Shown one piece after another: positions 45,064 to 53,769 of a stretch of 64,000 nt of DNA. The notes below the pieces were generated by a model. It was not told the origin of the DNA. It was given only the letters and a program-made list of their open reading frames with translations, and did no database searches. The position numbers were made by a program, and so were the translations under genes. The DNA comes from Bacteroidota bacterium (lineage in GTDB: Bacteria > Bacteroidota > Bacteroidia > Chitinophagales > Chitinophagaceae). Each line of letters begins with the position of its first letter. The stretch's first letter is position 1. The stretch spans positions 1 through 64,000 of the forward strand of contig JAUZNZ010000003.1 of NCBI GenBank assembly GCA_030706735.1, in the 5' to 3' direction.

Positions 45064-47490
45064 TCAATGATCCTTGGTTCCGAACAGCCGCTTGAAGAAG
45101 CCTTTTTTCTTAGGCGGTTCCTGCCTTTTATCGGCATCCGTCACCGTGATCCGGACGGACCCTTGCTTGTCGGTCTTCTGCAAATTGGCCTCCTTCAGCA
45201 CTTTTTGTTCATCGGGAGATAACTTTGAATCCAGTGGCACCGTGGGCGCGCTGGTATCGAGATATTGGTTGGCCCTGCCATTGCCTTCATTGGCTCCTTC
45301 AGCGCCGGGAGGCGCGGTCTTATCGATCAGGTTCTGATAATCGAACATGCGGTCCTGGCGCATGTTCTCCGGTTGAATGAATTTTGCATTCTGGCTGATC
45401 CCAAGGGTCTTATCAGCCATCACCTTGGCGAAGAAGTATTCCCAGATGGGTCGCGCAGCCTGGGCGCCATACCCGAGCCCTCCCTCCAGGTGTATGAACC
45501 GGTCGTCGCAGCCGATCCACGCGCCTGCCATCAGTTGAGGCGTATAGCCCATGAACCAGGCGTCGGAGTTATCATTGGTGGTGCCGGTCTTGCCGCCCAT
45601 TTCCGAAATGCCCAGGCGATCCCTTAAGCCCGCTGCCGTGCCGAAGTCCACGGGCCCCTGCATCATGCGCACCATGGTATAGGCTGTAGCCTGGCTGATC
45701 ACTTCCTTGCGTTCCGTGTCGAAACGTGCCAGCACCTTGCCGTTCTTGTCTTCGATCCTTGAAATATAATAAGGCTTGGTACTGAAGCCTCCCGATGGGA
45801 ACATGGTATAACCCCAAAGCATTTCATACAGCGAAAGCTCGCAGGCGCCCAAGGCCAGCGAAGGGTAGGGCGTGACCTTTGTGGGGATATTGATCTCCTT
45901 GATAAAATCGGAGAAGCGCTGAGGGCCGTCGTCTCCAAATGATTTCATGATGTAGGCGGCCACTTCGTTAATGGACCAGGCCAGCCCCGTCGCCATCGTC
46001 CGGGTACCCGAGCGGCCGCTGTTCTTGGCAGGGACATACCCCCGGTACTTCGGGAAATATTGCTGCGTCGCCTCGCATTCCGTTTCGGGAGTGAAGTTGA
46101 AGTCCTCGATAGCCAGGCTGTACAGAAATGGCTTGATGGATGAGCCCACCTGCCGCTTGGTATTGATATTGACGTGGTCGAACTTATAGGTCTTGAAGTC
46201 GATGCCGCCTACCCAGGCTTTGACGGCGCCGGTAATGGGATCCATGACCATGAACCCGGTTTGCAGCATGGACTGGTTATACTTGATCGAGTCCATCGGC
46301 GTCATGACCGTATCCTTTTCACGCCGGGAATTCCAGGCAAATACCTTCATCGCGACGGGCTGATAGAAGCTCTTCTTGATCTCTGCATCGGTCAGGCCTT
46401 CGTCTTCCAGGTTCCTCCACCGGTCACTGTTATGCATAGCCGCCTCCAGGACATTCTGGTGTTCCTTCCAGACCACGCCCTTGCGGATATCATACTGCGC
46501 GCTGAGCGCCCTCTGCAAAATGGGCATCTGTTTGGCTACGGCCTCGTCGGCATAGAGCTGCATGCGCGGATTGATCGTCGTATAGATCCGGAGGCCATCC
46601 TCATAGAGGTTATAGGGCTCGCCCGTCGCCGCATTTTTATTTTCCTTGCACCATCTTTTCAGCTCCTCGCGCAGCACGTCCCGAAAATAGGGCGCCAACC
46701 CATTGTTCTCATCGAGCTTCCGGTAATGGCTCATGTCGATGGGTTTCGCCTTCAGCGCCGCCGCCTCGGCCTCCGGCAGGTAATTGTTCTTCACCATCTG
46801 GTTGAGCACGATATTACGCCGCTCTATGGACGCCTTGGGGTTCTTCCGGGGGTTATACAAGGTATTGCCTTTCAGCATGCCGATCAGCACCGCGGCCTCG
46901 TCCACCGTCAGGCGATCGGGCTCCTTCTGGAAGAAGGTCCGGGAGGCATTGCGGATCCCGTACACATTGTCGCCGAATGGAACCTCATTGAGATATAGGG
47001 CAATGATCTCTTGCTTGGTGAAATTGCGCTCCAGCTTGATCGCAATGATCCATTCCTTCAATTTTTCGATGCCCCGTCTCACGAAGTTCTTCGATCCCTG
47101 CTCCAGCATATTCTTCGCCAGCTGCTGGGTGATCGTGCTGCCGCCCCCATCGCGACCGAATTTCAATACGGCGCGGAGCACGGCGAAACCGTCGATGCCG
47201 GAATGTTCATAAAACCGCTCGTCTTCCGTGGCCACCAGGGCATTGACGACATTCGGCGAAATATCATGGTATTCGACACTGCTGCGGTTGCCCTTGTCCT
47301 TGTAATACTTGCCCATCGGCGTACCGTCCTCGGCAAAGACCTCGGTAGCCTGCGTTATGGTCGGGTTCTCCAGCTCTTTCAGGGAAGGCAGCGAACCGAA
47401 AGCTCCCAGGTTGATCAGGACCAGGAAGAGGACGAACGCGCCCAGGCTGTAAAAAAAGACCTTCCAGAAAATCCGAACCACTTTAGACAT
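45064..47490 (-). CDS. Class A penicillin-binding protein (PBP1A-type)
   Basis: The 808-residue bifunctional wall synthase has an N-terminal membrane anchor (8-30), a glycosyltransferase domain (catalytic E89 in ATEDERFYEHSGID; GGGSTITQQLAKN at 115-127; ALYLNEVPFG) and a transpeptidase domain (GSSIKPFLY with the SxxK serine about 448, SWSINE for SxN, KTGTTND for KTG). The C-terminal tail is charged and Pro/Lys-rich. It polymerises and crosslinks peptidoglycan at the cytoplasmic membrane. It lies between other envelope genes. Confidence 0.95.
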   Translation of the reverse strand: MSKVVRIFWKVFFYSLGAFVLFLVLINLGAFGSLPSLKELENPTITQATEVFAEDGTPMGKYYKDKGNRSSVEYHDISPNVVNALVATEDERFYEHSGIDGFAVLRAVLKFGRDGGGSTITQQLAKNMLEQGSKNFVRRGIEKLKEWIIAIKLERNFTKQEIIALYLNEVPFGDNVYGIRNASRTFFQKEPDRLTVDEAAVLIGMLKGNTLYNPRKNPKASIERRNIVLNQMVKNNYLPEAEAAALKAKPIDMSHYRKLDENNGLAPYFRDVLREELKRWCKENKNAATGEPYNLYEDGLRIYTTINPRMQLYADEAVAKQMPILQRALSAQYDIRKGVVWKEHQNVLEAAMHNSDRWRNLEDEGLTDAEIKKSFYQPVAMKVFAWNSRREKDTVMTPMDSIKYNQSMLQTGFMVMDPITGAVKAWVGGIDFKTYKFDHVNINTKRQVGSSIKPFLYSLAIEDFNFTPETECEATQQYFPKYRGYVPAKNSGRSGTRTMATGLAWSINEVAAYIMKSFGDDGPQRFSDFIKEINIPTKVTPYPSLALGACELSLYEMLWGYTMFPSGGFSTKPYYISRIEDKNGKVLARFDTERKEVISQATAYTMVRMMQGPVDFGTAAGLRDRLGISEMGGKTGTTNDNSDAWFMGYTPQLMAGAWIGCDDRFIHLEGGLGYGAQAARPIWEYFFAKVMADKTLGISQNAKFIQPENMRQDRMFDYQNLIDKTAPPGAEGANEGNGRANQYLDTSAPTVPLDSKLSPDEQKVLKEANLQKTDKQGSVRITVTDADKRQEPPKKKGFFKRLFGTKDH

Positions 47491-47587
47491 AAATGGACAT
47501 ATTAAGGGTGAGGCACTATACCGGTCAAATCATCCGCAAAGATCGTACTTGAAAATCGAAATGTTCATACGGCAGGCGGCTGAGATG

Positions 47588-50500
47588 TTAAAATTTAACA
47601 GGATAGACGGTAACCAGGAACTTCTTATAGGCCTCCGCATCCTTGTTCCTCAACAGGAGATCGAGATTGGTCTCCGATATCACCACGAATACATAGGTGG
47701 CGGGGGGCAGCCAGGGCAGGATCTGCCTTGGCGCAAGGGCCCTGGCCTTGTTCATATAGTCAAGGGCCGCCGCCGCATTCGCAAAACTATCGACGACCAT
47801 CATCTTCACGGAGTCGTTCAATGACAGATTCTCGATCCGAAGCTGCAGCCCGTAGAAGTTTTCCATATTGTAACGGGTGAACGCATTCTTCGCCTCGTTC
47901 ACATACACCGGGTCGACCTTCGTCATGATCATCATCACGGCATGCTGCTTTTCCGGCGTGTAGGTATAAGCCAGTTTAGTGATAGCCTGCAACGAGTCCG
48001 CCTTCCGCTTACCCAAAGATTGGATGCTATCCAGCCGGTTGCGGCCTCCTCTCGCCAGTTGACCGGAGTCGGACGGATTGACCCTTGGCGGCAGGTTCTT
48101 TTGCGTCGAATCGCGCGGGATCAGGTACCTGGGCGGGGCGACAACGGTCCTCGGGCCGGGCTGCGGATGTTTGTTGACCGAATCGACACTGGCGGCCAGA
48201 TCGACGGAATCGCCGGCCCGTTCGATCTTCAGGTTGGTCAGATAGTTCTCGATCTGTCTGCGGCGGCTCACGACGTCGATCAGCCTGGCCGCCTTCGTGG
48301 CCATCGGATCACTGGGGAATTTGGTCACGATATTGTTGAGCACCCGCTTTGCCTCCTCATCCTGACGGCTATGGATAAAATAAACGGCCTCGATATAGAG
48401 GAGTTGCGGCGTCCAATAGGCCGAACCGTAAAGACTGTCCGCCTGGCGCTTTTCCAAAAGGGCCTCATCGAACCGCCCTTCAATAAAGGAACTATAGATC
48501 TTTTCATATTGCAGGGTGGCATTCGTCCGTACCCTGACGGAGGCCCGGGCGGCGGAGTCGGGATTGATGGCGGTCGCCGTAAACTTGCCCGAAGGGAATG
48601 CGGCTTTCATCTCCTGAAGGACGCGATCGGCGTTCGCCTGATCGCCGACCTTGGTATAGCAATAATAAAGATTAAATAGCGTCTCTTCCCGCAACGAGGT
48701 ATTCGGGATCCGTACCAGCAGACTGTCATAGGCATTGATCGCGGAATGATAATCCGAGAGTCCTTCCTGCAGGGCCTTGCCCAGAGAGAACATCGCACGT
48801 TCTACCGAATCCTGCGATTTCTTCATTTTTTCCGGGGTCAGCGGCAGGTTATCCATCAGCGTTTTGAAGTCGATGGCCGGCGGCGCGGCGCCTTTATTGC
48901 CGGGGTCCGTCAGGGAAGCCGCGGTGCGTTCTCCGGGCCTCGCGACCTTTTGCTGGGAAATGAGAGAGGTCAGTTGCCAGTTATCCACATTCGGACGATT
49001 GCCCCATTTGGTCTTAAAATCGGAATACCCCTTGGATTTCAGCGAAGGATTGTAAAAATACCACTCGCCGCTGCCGCTCGCAGACGAACTGAACAAATCG
49101 GGCGGCGGCGTCTTTCCGTTGTTCGCGAAGGCCGGGACATTGTTGTTCTCCTCTTGTTGTTCGTCGTCCCGTAAGCCCCGCTGCCTGCGCAGGGCGCGGA
49201 CCAGCCGTTTAATATAGGCATCCCGTTCATTGGGAGGCATTCCGGCGATTCGCTGAAGACTGTCCTGCCGTTCGATGACCGCTAGTTCGGAAACGATGTT
49301 GGAGAGCGCGATCTTTCGGTCGTGCAGCCAATTCAGGTCGCCCAGCGATTGATCGATCGTGTTGACGCTGTCGTAGTAACTCTTTGCCGACTTGTATTTC
49401 CTGTCCTCGAAAGATAAATTGGCGAGTTGCAGGAAGGCCTTGTTGCGCTGGCTGCCGGAACCTTCTCCTTCCGCCGAATGCACGCATTTCAGCAGGTCGG
49501 TTTCCGCGCCGGGCCTGTTATTCCGTTCGAGTTCGATCTGGGCGGCCATGTAATAGATGATGTCCCGGTAGGATTCATAACGATCCTTCCTGGCCATTTT
49601 TACCAGGGCGTCGATATTCTTCTGAATGTAATCGGCCGAACTGTCCCTGCTCTGCCGGATGGCATTTAGCCGGGCATAGACGTCCAGTACCGGGTTGTAG
49701 GTGTGCTTGACCGTCCGTTCGTAAAAGGTTTTCGCCAGGTAATGGTCGTTTGCGCGTTCATAGAGTTGCCCGATCAGGTATTCCCAGCGGGCACGCTCTT
49801 CGTCGCTGGCCGCAACGGGCAGGGCGCGGGTCAAATGATAAGCTGCGCTGTCGTAAATGGATTGTTTATAGAACCACAGGGCTTGCACCTCTTCCAGGGA
49901 AGGCCCGAGCCGGCCAGGGAACTGCGGATCGTTCTTCAGCACCGCGATCAGGGCTGCAGCCTCAGGATACTTATTCTGCTCAAGGAAGGTCCTGACCTGC
50001 CAGACCAACGCGTCATTGCGCGATGGAGGCAGGGAGAAGATCTTTTGAGCGATGTTCGGTTTCTCCTTCGTGGATACGATATTGGCGTTGCCGCCTTCGT
50101 CGCGGTTGGCATTGCTGCCGATGGGCTTGTCATAGCCATCACTTTCCTTCGGGGCAAAGGCATAGTTGAGGAACTGGAACGTAATATAGGCCGAGTCGAA
50201 GGTCCTGCGGAAATAATAAGCCTTGCCGATGAGCAGGTACAGGTTGTCGATCCAGTCATTGCGCGTATCATGTACCAAAATGCCGGTAGTACATTTGAAG
50301 ATGACCGAGTCGAGATCGCGTTTTTGAAGGGCTGTCGCCTCCAGGTTGAAATTGTAAAAAGGCAGCAATCGCGTATAGTCGTCGCGCGTCTGGGCTTTTG
50401 CACGGGCAATCACCTCATTGAGCTTGTTGTTGGCGTTGAAATAGAAATTGTAATGGGTGACCGTATTCTGGATGAAATGCCGGGGGATCCTGAATTTTCC

Positions 50501-50662
50501 TTCGGTGGATTTTTCGGAGGCGAGCGTGCGGTTCTCGTACTTCGGCGGCTTGACCAAATCATAGGCAACGCCTACCTGCCCGACGGCGGACAGAGAGCAC
50601 GAAATAAGGACAGGGAAAAACAAGATGTTGATACGAGTCACAATGTCCGATTGGGTTTGCAC
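47588..50662 (-). CDS. SprE/PorW-like type IX secretion and gliding lipoprotein-like TPR protein
   Basis: A 1024-residue secreted protein beginning with a signal region (about 10-28) from a GTG start; a second GTG seven codons on gives a tighter signal peptide. The N-terminal conserved part NFYFNANNKLNEVIARAKAQ ... LLPFYNFNLEATA ... NDWIDNLYLLIGKAYYFRR matches the SprE/PorW family. TPR-like helical repeats extend through the middle (for example LLNFEDRKYKSAKSYYD-type units), and the last part holds LLFNLYYCYTKVGD-type repeats. SprE/PorW link the PorLM motor to the outer-membrane SprA translocon. Assignment to the family is confident; exact function in this strain is inferred. Confidence 0.85.
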   Translation of the reverse strand: MQTQSDIVTRINILFFPVLISCSLSAVGQVGVAYDLVKPPKYENRTLASEKSTEGKFRIPRHFIQNTVTHYNFYFNANNKLNEVIARAKAQTRDDYTRLLPFYNFNLEATALQKRDLDSVIFKCTTGILVHDTRNDWIDNLYLLIGKAYYFRRTFDSAYITFQFLNYAFAPKESDGYDKPIGSNANRDEGGNANIVSTKEKPNIAQKIFSLPPSRNDALVWQVRTFLEQNKYPEAAALIAVLKNDPQFPGRLGPSLEEVQALWFYKQSIYDSAAYHLTRALPVAASDEERARWEYLIGQLYERANDHYLAKTFYERTVKHTYNPVLDVYARLNAIRQSRDSSADYIQKNIDALVKMARKDRYESYRDIIYYMAAQIELERNNRPGAETDLLKCVHSAEGEGSGSQRNKAFLQLANLSFEDRKYKSAKSYYDSVNTIDQSLGDLNWLHDRKIALSNIVSELAVIERQDSLQRIAGMPPNERDAYIKRLVRALRRQRGLRDDEQQEENNNVPAFANNGKTPPPDLFSSSASGSGEWYFYNPSLKSKGYSDFKTKWGNRPNVDNWQLTSLISQQKVARPGERTAASLTDPGNKGAAPPAIDFKTLMDNLPLTPEKMKKSQDSVERAMFSLGKALQEGLSDYHSAINAYDSLLVRIPNTSLREETLFNLYYCYTKVGDQANADRVLQEMKAAFPSGKFTATAINPDSAARASVRVRTNATLQYEKIYSSFIEGRFDEALLEKRQADSLYGSAYWTPQLLYIEAVYFIHSRQDEEAKRVLNNIVTKFPSDPMATKAARLIDVVSRRRQIENYLTNLKIERAGDSVDLAASVDSVNKHPQPGPRTVVAPPRYLIPRDSTQKNLPPRVNPSDSGQLARGGRNRLDSIQSLGKRKADSLQAITKLAYTYTPEKQHAVMMIMTKVDPVYVNEAKNAFTRYNMENFYGLQLRIENLSLNDSVKMMVVDSFANAAAALDYMNKARALAPRQILPWLPPATYVFVVISETNLDLLLRNKDAEAYKKFLVTVYPVKF

Positions 50663-50737
50663 CGCAAGCTAATTATTAACTGATTTTCAGGGAATTTATT
50701 ATCCTAACTTTATTATCTTTATCCGCAATCAGTCTCT

Positions 50738-51133
50738 ATGGCCAAATTCGATGCCAATTCTACGTTGAAGCGCCTGCAGAACCGCTATCGCCTGGTGGTC
50801 ATGAATGACGATACGTACGAAGAGGTAGTGACCTTCAAATTGTCCCGTTTGAGCGTTTATACCGTTCTCTGCACGATTTTTGTGCTCCTGACGGGTTTGA
50901 CAGTAGCCCTGATCGTTTTTACTCCCCTGAAATTATATATTCCGGGTTACGGGGATGTCAATAATACCAAGGACCTCCGTGAACTAAAAATGCGGACCGA
51001 TTCGTTAGAGCAGGAAGTACGGTACAAAGACAAGTATTTGCAAGACATCCGGACCGTTCTGCAGGGGAATTCGACTGTGAAACTGGATACGACGATGCTG
51101 AACATCCCCAAAGCCGAGAAGATTAACGATTGA
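50738..51133 (+). CDS. M23-peptidase-type N-terminal membrane anchor lacking the peptidase domain
   Basis: The 131-residue product starts with RYRLVVMNDDTYEEVVTFKL, the conserved N-terminal module of phylum-specific M23 (LytM) endopeptidases, followed by a membrane helix (about 40-62) and FTPLKLYIPGY. A short coiled coil follows (DSLEQEVRYKDKYLQDIRTV) and then the frame ends. No HxxxD or HxH metal motif is present in this gene or in the 50-bp gap to the bactofilin gene. It is therefore the anchor without the hydrolase; it may be scaffold or a remnant. Confidence 0.75.
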   Translation: MAKFDANSTLKRLQNRYRLVVMNDDTYEEVVTFKLSRLSVYTVLCTIFVLLTGLTVALIVFTPLKLYIPGYGDVNNTKDLRELKMRTDSLEQEVRYKDKYLQDIRTVLQGNSTVKLDTTMLNIPKAEKIND

Positions 51134-51183
51134 TTTTCAATATTTTACCTTAAAGTCACAAACAGTTACTAAAATCTGATACT

Positions 51184-51645
51184 ATGTTCAATGGAAAATC
51201 CAAATCGGATGTCCTTGGGGAAGCTCCCGTGGGCGCCAGTACCAGCCTGATCGGCGCCGGTACGTCAATGAAAGGGGATATCACCAGCAATGGCGATCTG
51301 CGCATCGATGGCACCCTGGTAGGCAACATCAATTGTTCTGCTAAAGTGGTCATCGGCGCCAACGGCGTGGTCCAGGGAGATATCAATGGACAGCAAGCCG
51401 ATATCATGGGTAAGGTCACGGGTACGATCAAGGTCAAAGATCTCCTGCAATTGAAAGGGGGCAGCCACATGAATGGCAATATCCAGGCCGCCAAATTACA
51501 GATCGAGCCAGCCGCAAATTTTAACGGGGAGTGCCACATGACGGCCGCAAGCACCAATGGTTCCGGAGCATCTGTCGCCGCCAGGGCCATACAGGAGGCC
51601 AGGAGCCAGATGAAACATGCCGATGTCGTCGCCACCGCGGGATAA
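51184..51645 (+). CDS. Bactofilin (polymer-forming cytoskeletal protein)
   Basis: The 153-residue protein is the DUF583 beta-helix: repeated short turns such as GAGTSMKGDITSNGDLRIDG, NINCSAKVVIGANGVVQGD and GKVTGTIKVKDLLQLKGG at about residues 20-115. Bactofilins polymerise without nucleotide and recruit wall enzymes to sites of growth or curvature. It sits 50 bp after the M23-type anchor, its usual partner, and overlaps the next gene by 29 bp. Confidence 0.92.
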   Translation: MFNGKSKSDVLGEAPVGASTSLIGAGTSMKGDITSNGDLRIDGTLVGNINCSAKVVIGANGVVQGDINGQQADIMGKVTGTIKVKDLLQLKGGSHMNGNIQAAKLQIEPAANFNGECHMTAASTNGSGASVAARAIQEARSQMKHADVVATAG

Positions 51646-51847
51646 TCGCCGGGAATTGTTACGCTACGCAGGTCTGTCTACGGAGGTCGTCATCTCCGTA
51701 GGGTTATCCGTTTTTGTTGGCCTCAAAGCCGACAAATGGGCCAGGCTTTCTTTTCCCATATTCTCCTGGGCCTTACCTTTGCTCGTCATCGTGGTCTTGC
51801 TGTATAAGCTAATCAAAGGATCATCCGGACGAAAAAATGGAAAATAA
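51617..51847 (+). CDS. AtpZ/AtpI family membrane protein
   Basis: A 76-residue protein with two membrane helices (about 20-37 and 44-62), beginning PPRDNRRELLRYAGLSTEVVISVG and ending in a basic tail. This matches small AtpZ/AtpI proteins, accessory to F0F1 ATP synthase assembly or Mg/ion handling. Its start is within the last codons of bactofilin (29-bp overlap) and its end overlaps the next gene by 11 bp. No ATP synthase structural gene follows. Confidence 0.75.
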   Translation: MPMSSPPRDNRRELLRYAGLSTEVVISVGLSVFVGLKADKWARLSFPIFSWALPLLVIVVLLYKLIKGSSGRKNGK

Positions 51848-52250
51848 CAAGGTCTCCCGCGGCTCTTTTCGGCCCCTTTTATGGGCATTCATCATCATTA
51901 CCCTGATCCTGGCCGCGGCCGGTTACTGGAGGGTCGACCGGACCTGGGAAGGTGCCTTTCCGGTACTCCTGGCCGGCAATGCCCTGCTCTTCCTGTCTAC
52001 CTCCCTTTCCTTCTACCTATATAGCCGCGCCCTGGCAAACAGGAATACGCAATTCTTCCTTCGCATGATGTACAGCAGCCTGCTCGTCAAAATGGTCATT
52101 TGCCTGGGCGGGGCCCTGCTCTATGGGCTGCTGGCCGGAAAAGAGCTGGATACGAAGGTGATCTTTTGCTGTTTTGGATTGTATATTCTCTATAGCGTCC
52201 TCGAAGTGAAAGTCCTTATGCGAATGAGCAAGCTGCATAAAAATGCCTAA
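51837..52250 (+). CDS. Four-helix membrane protein, AtpI-like position
   Basis: A 137-residue membrane protein with four predicted helices at about residues 15-35, 42-65, 75-98 and 102-122 and a short basic tail. I do not recognise a family motif; small four-helix proteins of this type often stand between atpZ and atpB in Bacteroidota, so an AtpI-like role is inference from position. It overlaps atpZ-like and the SprT-like gene at both ends. Confidence 0.65.
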   Translation: MENNKVSRGSFRPLLWAFIIITLILAAAGYWRVDRTWEGAFPVLLAGNALLFLSTSLSFYLYSRALANRNTQFFLRMMYSSLLVKMVICLGGALLYGLLAGKELDTKVIFCCFGLYILYSVLEVKVLMRMSKLHKNA

Positions 52251-52884
52251 GAAAGAAGCCCCACTCGAATACCTCCGCCAATTTATCCCTGAGGGAGCCA
52301 CAGCCCTGGCGCTCGAATACCTGAACCATTACCATGTCCATCTGACGATCACCCGTGATAGAAAGAGCGTTCTGGGTGATTACCGGCACGCCACCCGGTC
52401 GAGCAATCACCGCATCAGCGTCAACGGCAGCCTGAACGCCTATTCCTTTCTCATCACCCTGATCCACGAAATGGCCCACCTCGTCACCTTCATGGAGTTC
52501 GGCAACGAGGTACAATCGCACGGCAAAGAGTGGAAGCGCGTCTACCGGCGGATATTGGAAGACTTTCTTCCCCTGTCGATCTTCCCGGAGGACATCCTGG
52601 GCGCTCTGAAAAAGAATCTGCATAATCTCCCGGCAAGCAGTTGCGCCGACGAGGGCCTCATGCGTATCCTCAAACGATATGACCGTAATCCCGGAAAAAG
52701 GGTCATGGTGGAGCAACTGGCGGAGGGGGACACGTTCAGTATCGAAGGCGGCAACGTCTTCCGGAAAGGGAAAAAATTGCGCAAGAGATTTCAATGCATC
52801 GAACTGTCGACGGGCCGGCTGTATCTTTTCAGCCCGATCTATGAGGTCGAACCGGCGCCTGCCTCTGCCGGGAAACCAGTATAA
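52243..52884 (+). CDS. SprT-like zinc metalloprotease-fold protein
   Basis: The 213-residue cytoplasmic protein carries the HEMAH motif (75-79) with the third zinc-ligand His at about 93 in QSHGKEWKRV, the SprT/SprT-like pattern related to eukaryotic Spartan proteases. The C-terminal part (about 140-200) is a small beta domain (GDTFSIEGGNVFRKGKKLRKR FQC-like). The bacterial role is not established; the related eukaryotic enzymes cut DNA-protein crosslinks. It overlaps the preceding gene by 8 bp and ends a compact operon begun by the M23-type anchor. Confidence 0.85.
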   Translation: MPKKEAPLEYLRQFIPEGATALALEYLNHYHVHLTITRDRKSVLGDYRHATRSSNHRISVNGSLNAYSFLITLIHEMAHLVTFMEFGNEVQSHGKEWKRVYRRILEDFLPLSIFPEDILGALKKNLHNLPASSCADEGLMRILKRYDRNPGKRVMVEQLAEGDTFSIEGGNVFRKGKKLRKRFQCIELSTGRLYLFSPIYEVEPAPASAGKPV

Positions 52885-52986
52885 ATTTTCCACACATGCA
52901 GCAGCGCGGGCAGATCAGGTGACTAGTAAAGGGTCCCCCTCTTCTTCCCGCCTTTCGCTGAGCCCGTTTTTAATCATGTACCTGGT

Positions 52987-53472
52987 TTACAGATCCTTCA
53001 ACATCCATATATCACATCCGAAATGCCCTGTATTTCCCATGGGGCCGTCCAGGTAGCGGAATCCGAATTTTTCATAAACAGACATGGCCTTTCTCAATTC
53101 AGGAAGGGTCTCGATATATACATGACGGTAGCCGGCCTCAAGAGCGAATGCCAGGCATTTTTCGATCAGGAGCCGGCCCAGGCCCTTTCCGCGGTCTTCC
53201 GGGCGGAGATACATTTTTACGAGCTCGCAGGTCCCGGACGGTAATCCGGGCGACGGGAAGATCCCGGCCCCTCCGGCAATCTCATTCCCCGTAAGTGCGG
53301 TGTAGTAGCGGCTGCCCGCCGTCTGGAAAAGCTCAAATAAATGGTCGGTGGTCGGGTCGAAATAAACGGTACCCGGTCTGGCGGCGCCGAATTCGCTGAG
53401 TGAATTGCGGACGATGGCCGCCAATGCCTTGTTGTCGTCAGGCTGAATGGTCCTGATCAGGAGTTTGTCCAT
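52987..53472 (-). CDS. GNAT family N-acetyltransferase
   Basis: A 161-residue acetyltransferase with the acetyl-CoA pyrophosphate motif RPEDRGKGLGRLLIEKCL at about residues 91-108, preceded by the strand CELVKMYL and followed by HVYIETLPELRKAMSVYEKFGF. Length and fold are standard. The substrate, probably an amine or amino acid, cannot be read. It faces the SprT-like gene tail to tail. Confidence 0.88.
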   Translation of the reverse strand: MDKLLIRTIQPDDNKALAAIVRNSLSEFGAARPGTVYFDPTTDHLFELFQTAGSRYYTALTGNEIAGGAGIFPSPGLPSGTCELVKMYLRPEDRGKGLGRLLIEKCLAFALEAGYRHVYIETLPELRKAMSVYEKFGFRYLDGPMGNTGHFGCDIWMLKDL

Positions 53473-53502
53473 CCGGCGAAGGTAGGGATCAGGCCCGAAA
53501 TC

Positions 53503-53586
53503 CTAGCTCAGCAAAGCGATGAGACCGTACAATAAGCCGATGGAGACGATCAAAAAGCCAATAAAGGGTTTGTCTGCGTTTTTCAT
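53503..53586 (-). CDS. Possible 27-residue hydrophobic microprotein
   Basis: A very short frame from ATG at 53586 to TAG at 53503 encodes MKNADKP followed by a single hydrophobic helix of about 18 residues. A charged start with a near-complete membrane helix is the pattern of small membrane proteins, and it lies in a gap of almost 300 bp between a GNAT gene and clc. There is no homology or promoter evidence, so this is tentative. Confidence 0.35.
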   Translation of the reverse strand: MKNADKPFIGFLIVSIGLLYGLIALLS

Positions 53587-53769
53587 ATTAGGTTTGTTGG
53601 GTAGTGGATGTTAAAAACTGTGCCAGGAACCGGTGGCGTTGCCGGCATGCCCGGATACGCCAGGATAACGGCAGCCTGCTTCCAAAAATTATAAAGCTGG
53701 GAAAATTTTCTACGCGCCATGCGGCGCGGCCTGGACGATCGCGGCCCTGCCGCACGGCCCCATCGCCGC

